Source: VRUE01 sp963695835 (lineage in GTDB: Bacteria; Actinomycetota; Thermoleophilia; Solirubrobacterales; 70-9). Taken from it: a stretch of DNA of 64,000 nucleotides. A program made the translations under genes and the position numbers. The notes beneath the pieces were generated by a model, which saw only the letters and a list, made by a program, of their open reading frames with translations, was not told where the DNA came from and did not search any database. The stretch's first letter is position 1; each line of letters begins with the position of its first letter. Positions 8,523 through 17,627 of this stretch are shown one piece after another. The DNA is taken from positions 124,001 to 188,000 of the forward strand of contig CAVOHR010000003.1 of NCBI GenBank assembly GCA_963695835.1, in the 5' to 3' direction.

Positions 8523-10094
8523 ATGCGCGTCCGGGCCCAGATGGGGATGGTGATGAACCTCGACAAGTGCATCGGCTGCCACACCTGCTCGGTCACCTGC
8601 AAGAACGTCTGGACCAACCGGCGCGGCATGGAGTACGCCTGGTTCAACAACGTCGAGACCAAGCCCGGCCGGGGCTTTCCGCGCGACTACGAGGACCAGG
8701 AGAAGTGGCACGGTGGATGGAAGCTGGACCGCAAGGGGCGGCTGAAGTTGCGCGCCGGCGGCAGGCTGCACAAGCTGGCGAACATCTTCTGGAACCCCGA
8801 CCTGCCGGGCATCGACGACTACTACGAGCCCTGGACCTACGACTACGACCACCTGATCTCCGCTCCGGCCGGGGAGCGCCAGCCGGTGGCGAGGCCGAAG
8901 TCCCAGGTGACCGGGAAGAACCTCGACCTGCAGTGGGGGCCCAACTGGGAGGACGACCTGGCCGGCTCCCAGGAGCATGCCGCCAAGGACCCCAACCGCC
9001 GCGCGCTCGAGGACGAGGTCAAGCTCGAGTTCGAGCAGGCCTTCATGATGTACCTGCCGCGGATCTGCGAGCACTGCATCAACCCCTCCTGCGTCGCCTC
9101 CTGCCCCTCCGGCGCGATGTACAAGCGCGAGGAGGACGGGATCGTGCTCGTCGACCAGGAGGCCTGCCGCTCCTGGCGCTTCTGCGTCTCCGGCTGCCCC
9201 TACAAGAAGGTCTACTTCAACTGGGACACGGGCAAGGCCGAGAAGTGCAACTTCTGCTACCCGCGGATCGAGGCCGGGATGCCCACCGTCTGCTCGGAGA
9301 CCTGCGTCGGCCGGCTGCGCCACGTCGGCCTCGTGCTGGTCGACACCGATCGGGTCGAGGAGGCCGCCTCGGTCGCCGACGAGCACGACCTGATCGAGTC
9401 CCAGCTCGACATCCTGCTCGACCCCGACGACCCCGAGGTCCGCGAGCAGGCCCGCCGCGACGGGATCGCCGACGACTGGCTGGAGGCGGCGAGCCGCTCG
9501 CCGGTCTACGCGATGTGCAAGCGCTGGCGGATCGCCCTGCCGCTGCACCCGGAGTACCGCACCCTGCCGATGGTCTGGTACGTGCCGCCGCTCTCGCCGG
9601 TCGAGAGCCTGGGCGAGTCGCTGGTCCGCGACGGCGGCAATCCCGAAGATGTCTTCGCGGCGATCGAGGAGCTGCGCATCCCGGTCTCCTACCTGGCCAG
9701 CTTTCTTTCCGCCGGGGACCCCGAGCCGGTGCGGCGCTCGCTGCGGCGGCTGGTCGCGATGCGCCGTTACATGCGGGCCAAGAACGTCGGCGGCGAGGCC
9801 GACCCTGGGATCGCCGAGGGGGTCGGGATGGACCCGGTGCAGATGGAGGCGATGTTCCGCATGGTCGCGATCGGCGACTACGACGAGCGCTACGTGATCC
9901 CCAAGCGCCACGGCGAGGCCTCGCCGGCCGCCTTCGCCGAGCAGGGCTCCTGCGGGATCGACTTCGTCAACGGGGCCGCCCTGCCGCCCGGCATGGCCGA
10001 CCCGCGCGACGCCCCCGAACCCGCCTCCGGCCCCGACCCCGACTTCGATATCCGCGACCACCTCGTCCACAGGAGCGGCAACGGTGCCGGCTGA
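8523..10094 (+). CDS. narH: Respiratory nitrate reductase beta subunit
   Basis: The electron-transfer subunit, 523 residues, with four iron-sulphur clusters that pass electrons from NarI haems to NarG. The N-terminus has CIGCHTCSVTC. The second block has CEHCINPSCVASCP, then CRSWRFCVSGCPYKK, in which Trp replaces a Cys as in the 3Fe-4S centre of NarH, and finally CNFCYPRIEAGMPTVCSETC. The ATG at 8523 follows the hairpin; the open frame runs further upstream inside narG but that part is a shadow. The stop overlaps narJ by 11 bp. Confidence 0.97.
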   Translation: MRVRAQMGMVMNLDKCIGCHTCSVTCKNVWTNRRGMEYAWFNNVETKPGRGFPRDYEDQEKWHGGWKLDRKGRLKLRAGGRLHKLANIFWNPDLPGIDDYYEPWTYDYDHLISAPAGERQPVARPKSQVTGKNLDLQWGPNWEDDLAGSQEHAAKDPNRRALEDEVKLEFEQAFMMYLPRICEHCINPSCVASCPSGAMYKREEDGIVLVDQEACRSWRFCVSGCPYKKVYFNWDTGKAEKCNFCYPRIEAGMPTVCSETCVGRLRHVGLVLVDTDRVEEAASVADEHDLIESQLDILLDPDDPEVREQARRDGIADDWLEAASRSPVYAMCKRWRIALPLHPEYRTLPMVWYVPPLSPVESLGESLVRDGGNPEDVFAAIEELRIPVSYLASFLSAGDPEPVRRSLRRLVAMRRYMRAKNVGGEADPGIAEGVGMDPVQMEAMFRMVAIGDYDERYVIPKRHGEASPAAFAEQGSCGIDFVNGAALPPGMADPRDAPEPASGPDPDFDIRDHLVHRSGNGAG

Positions 10095-10743
10095 GACCGT
10101 CCACCCGCTGAAGCTGGTCTCGGTCCTGCTCCAGTACCCGAGCCCCGCCGCGCTCGAGTCCGTCGCCGGCCTCGACCCGGCCGAGCTGGCGCCGCTGCGC
10201 GGCCGCCAGGCGCAGCGCCTCGCAACCTTCCTCGACTGGTACCGGAGCCGCTCGCTCGGCGAGCTGCGCGCGGCCTACGTCGAGACCTTCGACTTCGCCA
10301 AGCAGCGCAGCCTCCACCTCACCTACCACCTGCACGGCGACAGCCGCCAGCGCGGCCTGGCCCTGCTGAGGCTGAAGGAGGCCTACGCGGCCGAGGGGCT
10401 CGAGGGCGACGCCGCGGAGCTGCCCGACTTCCTGCCGCTGATGCTCGAGTTCTGCGCCCTGGCGGCGGAGCCGGCGGGCCGCGATCTGCTCGATCGCCAC
10501 CGGCCGGCGATCGAGCTGGTCCGCGACAGCCTGCACCGCGAGCGCAGTCCCTTCGCCGAGCTCCTCGACGCGGTGGTCGACGGCCTGCCGGGGCTGACCG
10601 GCAGGCAGCTGGCGCGGATCAAGCGCCTTGCGGCCGAGGGCCCGCCGACCGAGCAGGTCGGCCTGGAGCCGTTCGCTCCGCCCGAGGTGATGCCGATGCC
10701 CGGTGGCCCGCCGGCGCAGCCGATGGTCGGGGGGCGCGAGTGA
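10084..10743 (+). CDS. narJ: Nitrate reductase molybdenum cofactor assembly chaperone
   Basis: A 219-residue all-helical protein of the TorD/NarJ family, which holds apo-NarGH for cofactor insertion before it docks on NarI. Typical features are KLVSVLLQYPSPA near the N-terminus and the segment YVETFDFAKQRSLHLTYHLHGD, where NarJ proteins have a conserved F-D-x-x-x-x-x-x-L-HL-x-Y-H-x-HGDxRxRG pattern. It begins with GTG inside the end of narH and overlaps narI by 4 bp, indicating translational coupling. The tail is Pro- and Met-rich and probably disordered. Confidence 0.94.
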   Translation: MPAETVHPLKLVSVLLQYPSPAALESVAGLDPAELAPLRGRQAQRLATFLDWYRSRSLGELRAAYVETFDFAKQRSLHLTYHLHGDSRQRGLALLRLKEAYAAEGLEGDAAELPDFLPLMLEFCALAAEPAGRDLLDRHRPAIELVRDSLHRERSPFAELLDAVVDGLPGLTGRQLARIKRLAAEGPPTEQVGLEPFAPPEVMPMPGGPPAQPMVGGRE

Positions 10744-11435
10744 GTCAGGGCTCGGTTCTCCTCTACACGGTCCTGCCCTACGCGGCGATCGCCGTCTTCG
10801 CGGTCGGCACCGCCTGGCGCTACCGCAACGACCAGTACGGCTGGGGCGCCCGCTCGACCCAGTTCCTGGAGAGCAGGGTGCTGCGCTACGGCAGCACGAT
10901 CTTCCATCTCGGCGTGCTGGCGGCGATCGGCGGCCACGTGCTCGGCATCCTCGTGCCGCAGTCCTGGACCGCGGCGGTCGGCGTCTCCGACTCGGCCTAC
11001 CACGTGCTCGCGGTGGCCGGCGGCGTGACGGCCGGCGCCGCCGTCATCGCCGGCTTCCTGATCCTCCTCTACCGCCGCCTGCGCTTCCCGCGGGTCCGGG
11101 TGACGACCACGCGGATGGACCTGGCGACCTTCGCCCTGCTCGCGCTGGGGATCGTCACCGGCCTGCTCGCCACCCTGACCAACCTCGGCGACGCCGTCCA
11201 CTACCGCGAGACGGTGGGGCCGTACTTCCGCCAGGTCCTGATCCTCGACCCGAAGCCGGAGCTGATGACCGGTGGCGGCGTCAGCCTGATCTTCCAGATC
11301 CACGTGGTCGGCGTGTGGTTCCTCTACGCGCTCTGGCCCTTCAGCCGCCTCGTCCACGTCTGGAGCATCCCCGTCGACTTCCTTCGTCGCAGCCCGATCC
11401 CCTACCGGAGCCGTATGCCCCGCCCGAGCCCATGA
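10740..11435 (+). CDS. narI: Respiratory nitrate reductase gamma subunit (haem b)
   Basis: The membrane cytochrome b subunit, 231 residues with five predicted membrane helices, which oxidises quinol and anchors NarGH. The His ligands of the two haems are visible in IFHLGVLAAIGGHVLG and in QIHVVGVWFLYALWPFSRLVHVWS. It starts at a GTG overlapping narJ by 4 bp and its own stop overlaps the next ATG by 4 bp. Confidence 0.95.
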   Translation: MSQGSVLLYTVLPYAAIAVFAVGTAWRYRNDQYGWGARSTQFLESRVLRYGSTIFHLGVLAAIGGHVLGILVPQSWTAAVGVSDSAYHVLAVAGGVTAGAAVIAGFLILLYRRLRFPRVRVTTTRMDLATFALLALGIVTGLLATLTNLGDAVHYRETVGPYFRQVLILDPKPELMTGGGVSLIFQIHVVGVWFLYALWPFSRLVHVWSIPVDFLRRSPIPYRSRMPRPSP

Positions 11436-12604
11436 GTCGCGACGCAAACCGAAACCTGATCCTGGCGACGATCGCCTTCGCCCTCTGCTTCTCGGCCTGG
11501 GGCATGCTGGCGCCGCTGGCGCCGAAGCTCCAGGACGACCTCGGCCTCTCCAACACCGAGACGGCGGTGATGATCTCGATCCCGGTCATCCTCGGCTCGC
11601 TGCTGCGGATCCCGCTCGGCCTGATGACCGATCGCTTCGGCGGTCGCGTCCTCTTCGGGGCGATGCTGGCCTACTCGGCGGGCGCTGCGCTCCTGGTCGG
11701 CTTCGCCTCCAGCTACGCCGCCCTGCTCGGCGCCGGCTTCCTGCTCGGGGCCGCCGGCGCGGCCTTCGCGGTCGGAGTGCCGTTCGTCGCCGAGTGGTTC
11801 CCGAAGGAGCGCCAGGGCTACGCGCTCGGCATCTACGGGATCGGCAACATCGGCACCGCGGTCGCGGCCTTCTCGGTCCCGGCGATCCGCAACGCGGCCG
11901 GCCAGGCGGTGGCGGGCGTCGTCTTCGCGGTTGTCATCGCCGCCTACGCCGCGATCTGGTTCTCGCTTGCGCGCGAGGCGGCCGTCGAGCGGCCGCGCAC
12001 CCGCTACGGCGAGGTCTTGCGCTCCGGCTGGAGGCTTTACCGGCTCGCCTTCTTCTACTTCGTCACCTTCGGCGGCTTCGTCGCGATGGCGATCTTCCTG
12101 CCGAAGCTGCTCAAGGACTGGTTCGACTACTCGCTGACCGACGCCGGCCTGCGGGCGGGAGGGTTCACGGTCGTCGCCACGGCGGCGCGGCCGCTCGGCG
12201 GCTGGCTCTCGGACCGCGTCGGGGCGAGTCGCGTCCTGATGACCTCCTTCCTCGGAGTCGGCCTCGACGCGGCCGGACTCGCCTGGCAGGCCGCCGATCC
12301 CTCGATCGTCCCGGTGACGATCTTCTGCCTGACGATGGCCGGCTTCCTCGGGCTCGGCAACGGCGCGGTCTTCAAGATGGTTCCGGCGGAGTTCCCCCAG
12401 GCGACGGGTGCGGCCACGGGGATCGTCGGCGCCGCCGGCGGGCTCGGCGGCTTCTTCCCGCCCCTGGTGATGGGCGTGGTCAAGGACGCCACCGGCGAGT
12501 TCGTGCTCGGCTTCGTCTTCCTCGTCGCCTTCGCCTGCGTCTGCGCCGCCCTCGTCGCCCCGCTCGTCAAGCCGCGCGCCCCGGCGGTCGCCGATGGAGG
12601 CTGA
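11432..12604 (+). CDS. narK: Nitrate/nitrite transporter of the NarK family
   Basis: A 390-residue major facilitator with about 12 membrane helices. The loop GLMTDRFGGR after helix 2 and the nitrate-signature-like glycine-rich stretches (GLGNGAVFKMVP and TGIVGAAGGLGGFFPP) fit the nitrate/nitrite porter subgroup. It imports nitrate or exchanges nitrate for nitrite. The ATG overlaps the narI stop, and the end overlaps moaA by 11 bp, which links respiration and cofactor synthesis in one transcript. A longer open frame upstream is only the shadow of narI. Confidence 0.93.
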   Translation: MSRDANRNLILATIAFALCFSAWGMLAPLAPKLQDDLGLSNTETAVMISIPVILGSLLRIPLGLMTDRFGGRVLFGAMLAYSAGAALLVGFASSYAALLGAGFLLGAAGAAFAVGVPFVAEWFPKERQGYALGIYGIGNIGTAVAAFSVPAIRNAAGQAVAGVVFAVVIAAYAAIWFSLAREAAVERPRTRYGEVLRSGWRLYRLAFFYFVTFGGFVAMAIFLPKLLKDWFDYSLTDAGLRAGGFTVVATAARPLGGWLSDRVGASRVLMTSFLGVGLDAAGLAWQAADPSIVPVTIFCLTMAGFLGLGNGAVFKMVPAEFPQATGAATGIVGAAGGLGGFFPPLVMGVVKDATGEFVLGFVFLVAFACVCAALVAPLVKPRAPAVADGG

Positions 12605-13592
12605 CGGCCCGCTCTTCGACGGCCACGGGCGGCGGATCGGCGACCTGCGCGTCTCGGTCACCGACCGCTGCAACTTCCGCTGCCAGTACTGCATGCCCGC
12701 CGAGGGGATCCCCTGGCTGGAGCGGGAGCAGATCCTCAGCTTCGAGGAGATCGTGCGCCTGGTCGGTCTGCTCGTGCGGATGGGCATCGAGGACGTCCGG
12801 CTGACCGGTGGGGAGCCGCTCGTCCGCAAGCAGCTCCCGCGGCTGGTGGCGATGTTGGCCGGGATCGAGGGCCTCCGCGACCTCTCCCTGACCACCAACG
12901 GATACCTGCTGGAGCGCCAGGCCGGCGCCCTGGTCGAGGCGGGGATCGGGCGGGTCAACGTCTCGATCGACTCCCTCCAGCGTGACCGCTTCTTCCAGAT
13001 CGCCCGCCGCGACGCCCTGCCGCAGGTGCTGCGCGGGCTCGATGCGATCGCCGCCCACCCGCGGGTGCGGCCCGTCAAGGTCAACGCGGTGGCGATGCGC
13101 GGCTTCACCGAGGACGAGGTCGAGCGCTTCTGCGAGTTCGCCCGCTCGACCGCCTTCCAGGTCCGCTTCATCGAGGTCATGCCGCTCGACGCCGACCGGG
13201 CCTGGACCTCGGACTCGGTCCTGGCCGGGGAGGAGCTGCGCCACATGATCGAGACGATCCACCCGCTCGAAGAGCTGCCGCGCGAGCCCTCCGCCACGGC
13301 GCGGGTCTTTCGCTTCGCCGACGGCAGGGGGGAGATCGGCTTCGTCAACTCGGTCTCCGAGCCGTTCTGCGCCGACTGCAACCGGCTGCGGCTGACTGCG
13401 GAGGGGAAGCTGCGAACTTGTCTCTTCTCCCTCAACGAGACCGACCTGCGCGGACCGCTGCGCGACGGCGCCGGCGACGAGGAGCTGGAGTCGATCGTCC
13501 GCGACGCGGTCTGGCGCAAGGAGTTGAAGCACCGGGTGAACGAGCCCGGCTTCCGGCAGCCGCCGCGGACGATGAGCGCGATCGGGGGCTGA
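12594..13592 (+). CDS. moaA: GTP 3',8-cyclase, molybdenum cofactor synthesis
   Basis: A radical SAM enzyme, 332 residues, carrying out the first step from GTP towards cyclic pyranopterin monophosphate together with MoaC. The SAM cluster motif CNFRCQYCMP lies near residue 27, followed by the glycine-rich LTGGEPLVR. The C-terminal cluster is seen as FCADCNRLRLTAEGKLRTCLF across two parts, with CADC and a later Cys. The protein ends in IGG, the two C-terminal glycines needed in MoaA. It overlaps narK by 11 bp. Confidence 0.97.
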   Translation: MEADGPLFDGHGRRIGDLRVSVTDRCNFRCQYCMPAEGIPWLEREQILSFEEIVRLVGLLVRMGIEDVRLTGGEPLVRKQLPRLVAMLAGIEGLRDLSLTTNGYLLERQAGALVEAGIGRVNVSIDSLQRDRFFQIARRDALPQVLRGLDAIAAHPRVRPVKVNAVAMRGFTEDEVERFCEFARSTAFQVRFIEVMPLDADRAWTSDSVLAGEELRHMIETIHPLEELPREPSATARVFRFADGRGEIGFVNSVSEPFCADCNRLRLTAEGKLRTCLFSLNETDLRGPLRDGAGDEELESIVRDAVWRKELKHRVNEPGFRQPPRTMSAIGG

Positions 13593-13593
13593 G

Positions 13594-14790
13594 GTGACGA
13601 GCGCGGACACGCGCCGGCGGTCCGGTGCAGTAAGGGGGGCGCTCGACGAGCTGGCCGGGGGGCTCGGCGACAGCGGCCTCTTCATCCCGATCGCCGTCGC
13701 GATGATCGCGCTCAACGGCCTCAACGCCACCTCGGTGTTCGTGGTCACCGGCTTGGTCTACGCCGGCACCGCCCTCTATTTCAGGGTGCCGATCCCGGTG
13801 CAGCCGCTGAAGGCCTTCGCGGCGGCGGCGATCGCCCTGCACCTGTCTGCCGAAACGCTCGCCGCCGGGGCGCTGCTGATGGCCGCCGCGATGACGGTGC
13901 TCGCGGCCGGAGGCTTCGCCGACTGGCTCGCACGGCGCTTCCCGCTGGTCCTCGTCCGCGGCATCCAGGCCAGTGTCGCCCTGCTCCTCGCCAAGGCCGC
14001 CGTGGACCTCGCCGAACAGGGGAACTGGCCCGGCTTGCCGTCGCTGTCGCCCACCCTCGGCGTCGCGATGGCCGTCGCCGCCTGTGGCCTGCTCTTCGCC
14101 TGCCGGCGGCTCTCGCTGCCGGGCAGCCTGCTCGTGCTCGGGGCCGGCGCCGCGGTGGGGCTGGCCGTCGGCGGCCTACCCGAGCTCAGCGCCGGGCCGC
14201 AGCCGATCTCACTTTCGGTTCCAGGCGGCGACGCCTTCGCACTTGCGCTCACCTCGCTGGTCATCGCGCAGCTGCCGCTCACCTTCGGCAACGCGGTCGT
14301 CGCCACCGCCGATGCCGAGCGCAGCTACTTCGGCGCTCGTGCCCGGCGCGTGCGCCCCGCGAGGCTGGCCCTCTCGATCGGCGCCGCCAACCTGTGCGCG
14401 GGCCTCAGCGGCGCGCTTCCCCTCTGTCATGGGTCGGGCGGCGTCACCGCCCACTACAAGCTGGGCGCGCGCACGGGTTTCTCGACCCTGGCCGTCGGCA
14501 CGCTCTTCGTCGCGCTGGGCCTGGGCTTGGGATCCTCGCTGCCGGCGCTGCTCCAGATCCTCGCGCCCGGCGCCCTGGCCGGGATGCTGGCCTACGTCGC
14601 GATCCAGCACGGCCTGCTCGCCGCGCAGCTGGAGCGCCTCGACGACCGCCTCATTGCCGCTGGCGTGGGCATGGCCACCCTGCTGGCGGGGAACCTGGCA
14701 ATAGGCTTCGCCGCCGGCGTGGCGGTCGTCTCGGCTCGCGCGATTTGGCGGCGCTCGCCGTGGGCCACCGAGCCCCTCGCCCCCGTATGA
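13594..14790 (+). CDS. Putative molybdate transporter, MOT1 family
   Basis: A 398-residue membrane protein with about ten helices. The segment YFRVPIPVQPLKAFAAAA matches the conserved PVQPxKA region of MOT1/SulP-like molybdate carriers, and the second half repeats it with SGALPLCHGSGGVTAHY. It starts at GTG two bases after moaA, inside the cofactor gene set, which supports molybdate (or sulphate) import to feed the pathway. No periplasmic ModA or ModBC genes are seen in the window. Confidence 0.85.
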   Translation: MTSADTRRRSGAVRGALDELAGGLGDSGLFIPIAVAMIALNGLNATSVFVVTGLVYAGTALYFRVPIPVQPLKAFAAAAIALHLSAETLAAGALLMAAAMTVLAAGGFADWLARRFPLVLVRGIQASVALLLAKAAVDLAEQGNWPGLPSLSPTLGVAMAVAACGLLFACRRLSLPGSLLVLGAGAAVGLAVGGLPELSAGPQPISLSVPGGDAFALALTSLVIAQLPLTFGNAVVATADAERSYFGARARRVRPARLALSIGAANLCAGLSGALPLCHGSGGVTAHYKLGARTGFSTLAVGTLFVALGLGLGSSLPALLQILAPGALAGMLAYVAIQHGLLAAQLERLDDRLIAAGVGMATLLAGNLAIGFAAGVAVVSARAIWRRSPWATEPLAPV

Positions 14791-14836
14791 CCGCTATCCC
14801 CGCCGGAAGCCCACAGATCGAAAAGGAGGCCGTATC

Positions 14837-15049
14837 GTGAGCGCTGAGGAGTGGGTGGAGCAGTTCGCGAAGGAGATCGGCGTCAGCGCCCCGAGCAAGG
14901 AGGAGGTCGATGAGATCCTCAAGCTGGCCGCGGAGGCAGCTCACTCCTCGGAGAGAATCGCCGCTCCGATCGCCTGCTGGATCGGGGGGCGAACCGGAAA
15001 GCCGCTTGCGGAGCTGATCGAGGTCGCCGAGCGCATGGGGAAGGCCTGA
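14837..15049 (+). CDS. DUF6457 small protein
   Basis: A 70-residue helical protein starting at GTG with AAAAGGAGG seven bases upstream, the strongest ribosome site in this region. The pattern WVEQFAKEIG...LKLAAEAAHSSERIAAPIACWIGGRTG is typical of DUF6457, a small actinobacterial domain found beside or fused to MobA. The function is unknown. It is convergent with mobA, 18 bp away, consistent with a role in guanylyl transfer or cofactor handling (inference). Confidence 0.8.
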   Translation: MSAEEWVEQFAKEIGVSAPSKEEVDEILKLAAEAAHSSERIAAPIACWIGGRTGKPLAELIEVAERMGKA

Positions 15050-15067
15050 CCGCGCCCACCGCCGCCG

Positions 15068-15688
15068 TCAGCGGACGGTCGGCTCCAGCATTCGCTCCGC
15101 CTGTTCGACGTCGGCGGGCGTGTTGAGGTTGAAGCAGAGCCGTTCCGGGTTGCCGAAGCGTGCCAGCTCGGCCTCGGCGATCGTCCGCGGCCGCAGCGAC
15201 TCGAGCGTGGCCCGCAGCGCCCGCCCCTCCGCCAGCGCCTCTTCGAGCGTCGGCAGGAGCGCGCTGTCGTAGCGGGCCGGCAGCGGCTGCAGGCGGTTAC
15301 CGACCGAGGGGATGACGAGCGGTTGCCGCGCCGATCCGAGCCAGGCGAGCAGGCCGGCGCCGGTGAACGGCATGTCGCAGCCGACCACCACCAGCGGCCG
15401 TTGCTTGGCGTGCCGCAGCGCCGCGATGATCCCGCAGAGGGGATGTCGCGGTCCTGCCGGCTCGCGAATCACCCGGCAGTTCAGCGGCGGTAGCGCCGAG
15501 TCGGCCTTGGCCACCACGATCCGCTCCAGGCCGGCGGCCTCGACGGCGGCGAGGGGATAGGAGATCAGGGGACGGCCGGCCAGCTCGACCAGCGCCTTGG
15601 CTCCGCCGATCCGGCTGCCCTGCCCGCCGGCCAGAACTGCGCCGACCGGCGGCCCGGATCTTCGTCTGCCGTCGACGGGCTCGCTCAT
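15068..15688 (-). CDS. mobA: Molybdenum cofactor guanylyltransferase
   Basis: A 206-residue nucleotidyltransferase of the GT-A fold that joins GMP to molybdopterin for the bis-MGD cofactor used by NarG. The N-terminal AVLAGGQGSRIGGAKAL is the GTP-binding loop, VVGCDMPF contains the metal-binding Asp, and LCFNLNTPADVEQAE is the conserved C-terminal NTP segment. It is transcribed against its neighbours. Confidence 0.92.
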   Translation of the reverse strand: MSEPVDGRRRSGPPVGAVLAGGQGSRIGGAKALVELAGRPLISYPLAAVEAAGLERIVVAKADSALPPLNCRVIREPAGPRHPLCGIIAALRHAKQRPLVVVGCDMPFTGAGLLAWLGSARQPLVIPSVGNRLQPLPARYDSALLPTLEEALAEGRALRATLESLRPRTIAEAELARFGNPERLCFNLNTPADVEQAERMLEPTVR

Positions 15689-15721
15689 CGCGTCAGTCTG
15701 CCACTAGTCTCGACTGCCGAG

Positions 15722-16960
15722 GTGACCTACGTGGCGGCCCCCAAGCCGATCGAGCTCGAGCAGGCACGCGACGCCGTCCTGGAGCGCTCGGCGCCGCTCG
15801 GCGCCGAGCGGGTTCCCCTGCGGCAGGCTCTCGGGCGGCGCCTGGCGGAGGACTCCATCGCCGCCGAACCCGTGCCGGCCTTCGACAGCTCGGCGATGGA
15901 CGGCTTCGCGGTGCGTGCGGAGGACACGCGCGGCGCCCGACCCGACGCTCCCGTTCCCCTGCGCCTGGCCGGCGAGTCGCGGGCAGGTAGTCCCGCCACC
16001 GCGTCGCTGGGTGCTGGGGAGTGCATCGCGATTTCGACCGGAGCCGTCCTCCCCGCAGGCGCCGACGCCGTGGTCAGGGTCGAGAGCACCGCCGCCGAGG
16101 ACGGCCGTGTCTTGATCCGGGAGGAGGTCGAGGCCAGTCGCGACGTGCGGCGCGCCGGGGAGGACGTCCGGCCCGGCGAGGTGGTGCTCTCGGCCGGCGC
16201 CCGGATCGGGCCCGCTGAGCTTGGCGTCCTCGCCTCGCTCGGCGCGGCCACCGTCGGCTGCCACCGCCGCCCCCGCGTCTCTGTCCTGACCAGCGGCGAC
16301 GAGCTGCTCGAGCCCGGCGAGGAGATGCGCCCCGGCGGCGTTCGCAACTCGAACGCCTACTCGATCCCGGCCCTGGCCGAACGCGCCGGGGCCGAGGTGG
16401 TCGTCGCGGGCCCGGCGCCCGACGAACTCGAGGCGACGCGGGCTGCGATCGCGCCCGCACTCGACGTCGATGTCGCCGTGCTCTGCGGCGGCGTCTCGGT
16501 CGGCGAGCACGACCACGTCAAGCAGGCGCTGGCCGAGCTCGGCGTCGAGCAGCTTTTCTGGGGCGTGGCGCTGAAGCCGGGAAAGCCGACCTGGTTCGGT
16601 ATGCGCGGCGGCACCCTGGTCTTCGGGCTGCCTGGCAACCCGGTCTCGGCGATGGTCACCTTCATCCTGCTTGTGCGCCCGGCACTGACGGTCCTGGGTG
16701 GAGGGCATCCGAGCCACCTGCGGACCACGGCCAGGCTCGCTCGTGCCGTCGAGAAGCGCCCCGGGCGCGCTCACGCGGTGCGCTGCCGCCTCGAGCTGCA
16801 CGAGGACGGGTGGCACGCGCACCCCGCTCCGCAGCAGGGGTCGCACATCCTCACCTCGATGCTTGGGGCCGATTGCCTGGCGCTACTCCCCACCGCCAGT
16901 GGGCGGCTGGCCGCCGGCGAGCCGGTGGAGGTCGAGTTGCTCGATCCGGCGGCGATCTAG
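15722..16960 (+). CDS. moeA: Molybdopterin molybdenumtransferase
   Basis: A 412-residue protein that inserts molybdate into adenylylated molybdopterin. Recognisable segments are PAFDSSAMDGFAV near residue 58, ISTGAVLPAGADAVV, the MoCF domain segment VLTSGDELLEPG, LCGGVSVGEHDHVK and VFGLPGNPVSAMVTF. The start is GTG at 15722, divergent from mobA with a 33-bp gap. The next gene starts 1 bp after the stop. Confidence 0.95.
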   Translation: MTYVAAPKPIELEQARDAVLERSAPLGAERVPLRQALGRRLAEDSIAAEPVPAFDSSAMDGFAVRAEDTRGARPDAPVPLRLAGESRAGSPATASLGAGECIAISTGAVLPAGADAVVRVESTAAEDGRVLIREEVEASRDVRRAGEDVRPGEVVLSAGARIGPAELGVLASLGAATVGCHRRPRVSVLTSGDELLEPGEEMRPGGVRNSNAYSIPALAERAGAEVVVAGPAPDELEATRAAIAPALDVDVAVLCGGVSVGEHDHVKQALAELGVEQLFWGVALKPGKPTWFGMRGGTLVFGLPGNPVSAMVTFILLVRPALTVLGGGHPSHLRTTARLARAVEKRPGRAHAVRCRLELHEDGWHAHPAPQQGSHILTSMLGADCLALLPTASGRLAAGEPVEVELLDPAAI

Positions 16961-16961
16961 C

Positions 16962-17627
16962 ATGCGACCGATGATCGTGCGCGTGCGTCTCTTCGCCGTA
17001 CTCCGCGAGCGGATGGGAAGCGACTCGATCGAGCTTGACCTAGCCGAGGGGGCGACGGTCGCCGACGCCCTGGAGGAGCTCTCCGGCCTGGACTCCCTGG
17101 CCGAGCTGCTCGAGCGGATGCCGGTCCGGATGGCCGTCAACCGCGCCTATGCGAGCCCGGAGACGCCGCTTGGCCCTGACGATGAGCTAGCCCTGATCCC
17201 GCCGATCAGTGGCGGCGCCGGCCCGCACGTACGGGTAACCGGGGAGCCGCTCTCACTGGAGGCGCTCGCCGATGTGGTCGGCCGCCCGGGCGCCGGGGCG
17301 GTCGTCGCCTTCCAGGGCGTGACCCGGGAGGTCCGCAGGCTCGATTACGAGGCCTACGCCGAGATGGCCGAGGAGCGGATGGGGGAGATCCTCCGCGATT
17401 GCGTCGAGCGACACGGCCTGGAGGCAGCCGCCGCCGAGCACCGCACCGGCCCCGTCGCCCTCGGCGAGCCCTCGGTGATCGTCGCCGTCTCCGCCGCCCA
17501 CCGCGAGGAGGCGTTCGCCGGCGCCCGCGAGGCGATCGACCGGATCAAGGCCGAGGCGCCGATCTGGAAGCGGGAGGTCGAGAGCGACGGCGCCTCGCGC
17601 TGGGTCGAGGGGAAGGTGCCGCGATGA
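16962..17627 (+). CDS. moaX: Fused MoaD-MoaE molybdopterin synthase
   Basis: A 221-residue fusion of the two molybdopterin synthase subunits. Residues 1-85 are MoaD-like and end in IPPISGG (Gly84-Gly85). Residues about 88-221 are MoaE-like, with GAVVAFQGVTREV, YEAYAEMAEERM and a C-terminal KAEAPIWKREV containing the catalytic Lys. MoaD needs a free C-terminal Gly-Gly to carry the thiocarboxylate, so this form must be cleaved after Gly85 or work differently. The known precedent is MoaX of Mycobacterium tuberculosis, a fused protein that is processed. The stop overlaps the ATG of a 25-residue micro-ORF. Confidence 0.92.
   Translation: MRPMIVRVRLFAVLRERMGSDSIELDLAEGATVADALEELSGLDSLAELLERMPVRMAVNRAYASPETPLGPDDELALIPPISGGAGPHVRVTGEPLSLEALADVVGRPGAGAVVAFQGVTREVRRLDYEAYAEMAEERMGEILRDCVERHGLEAAAAEHRTGPVALGEPSVIVAVSAAHREEAFAGAREAIDRIKAEAPIWKREVESDGASRWVEGKVPR

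Noticed and set aside
12400..12600. Molybdenum-cofactor riboswitch before moaA
   Set aside because: moaA starts inside narK, so there is no untranslated leader, and no Moco-type motif was seen at the start of the nar operon.
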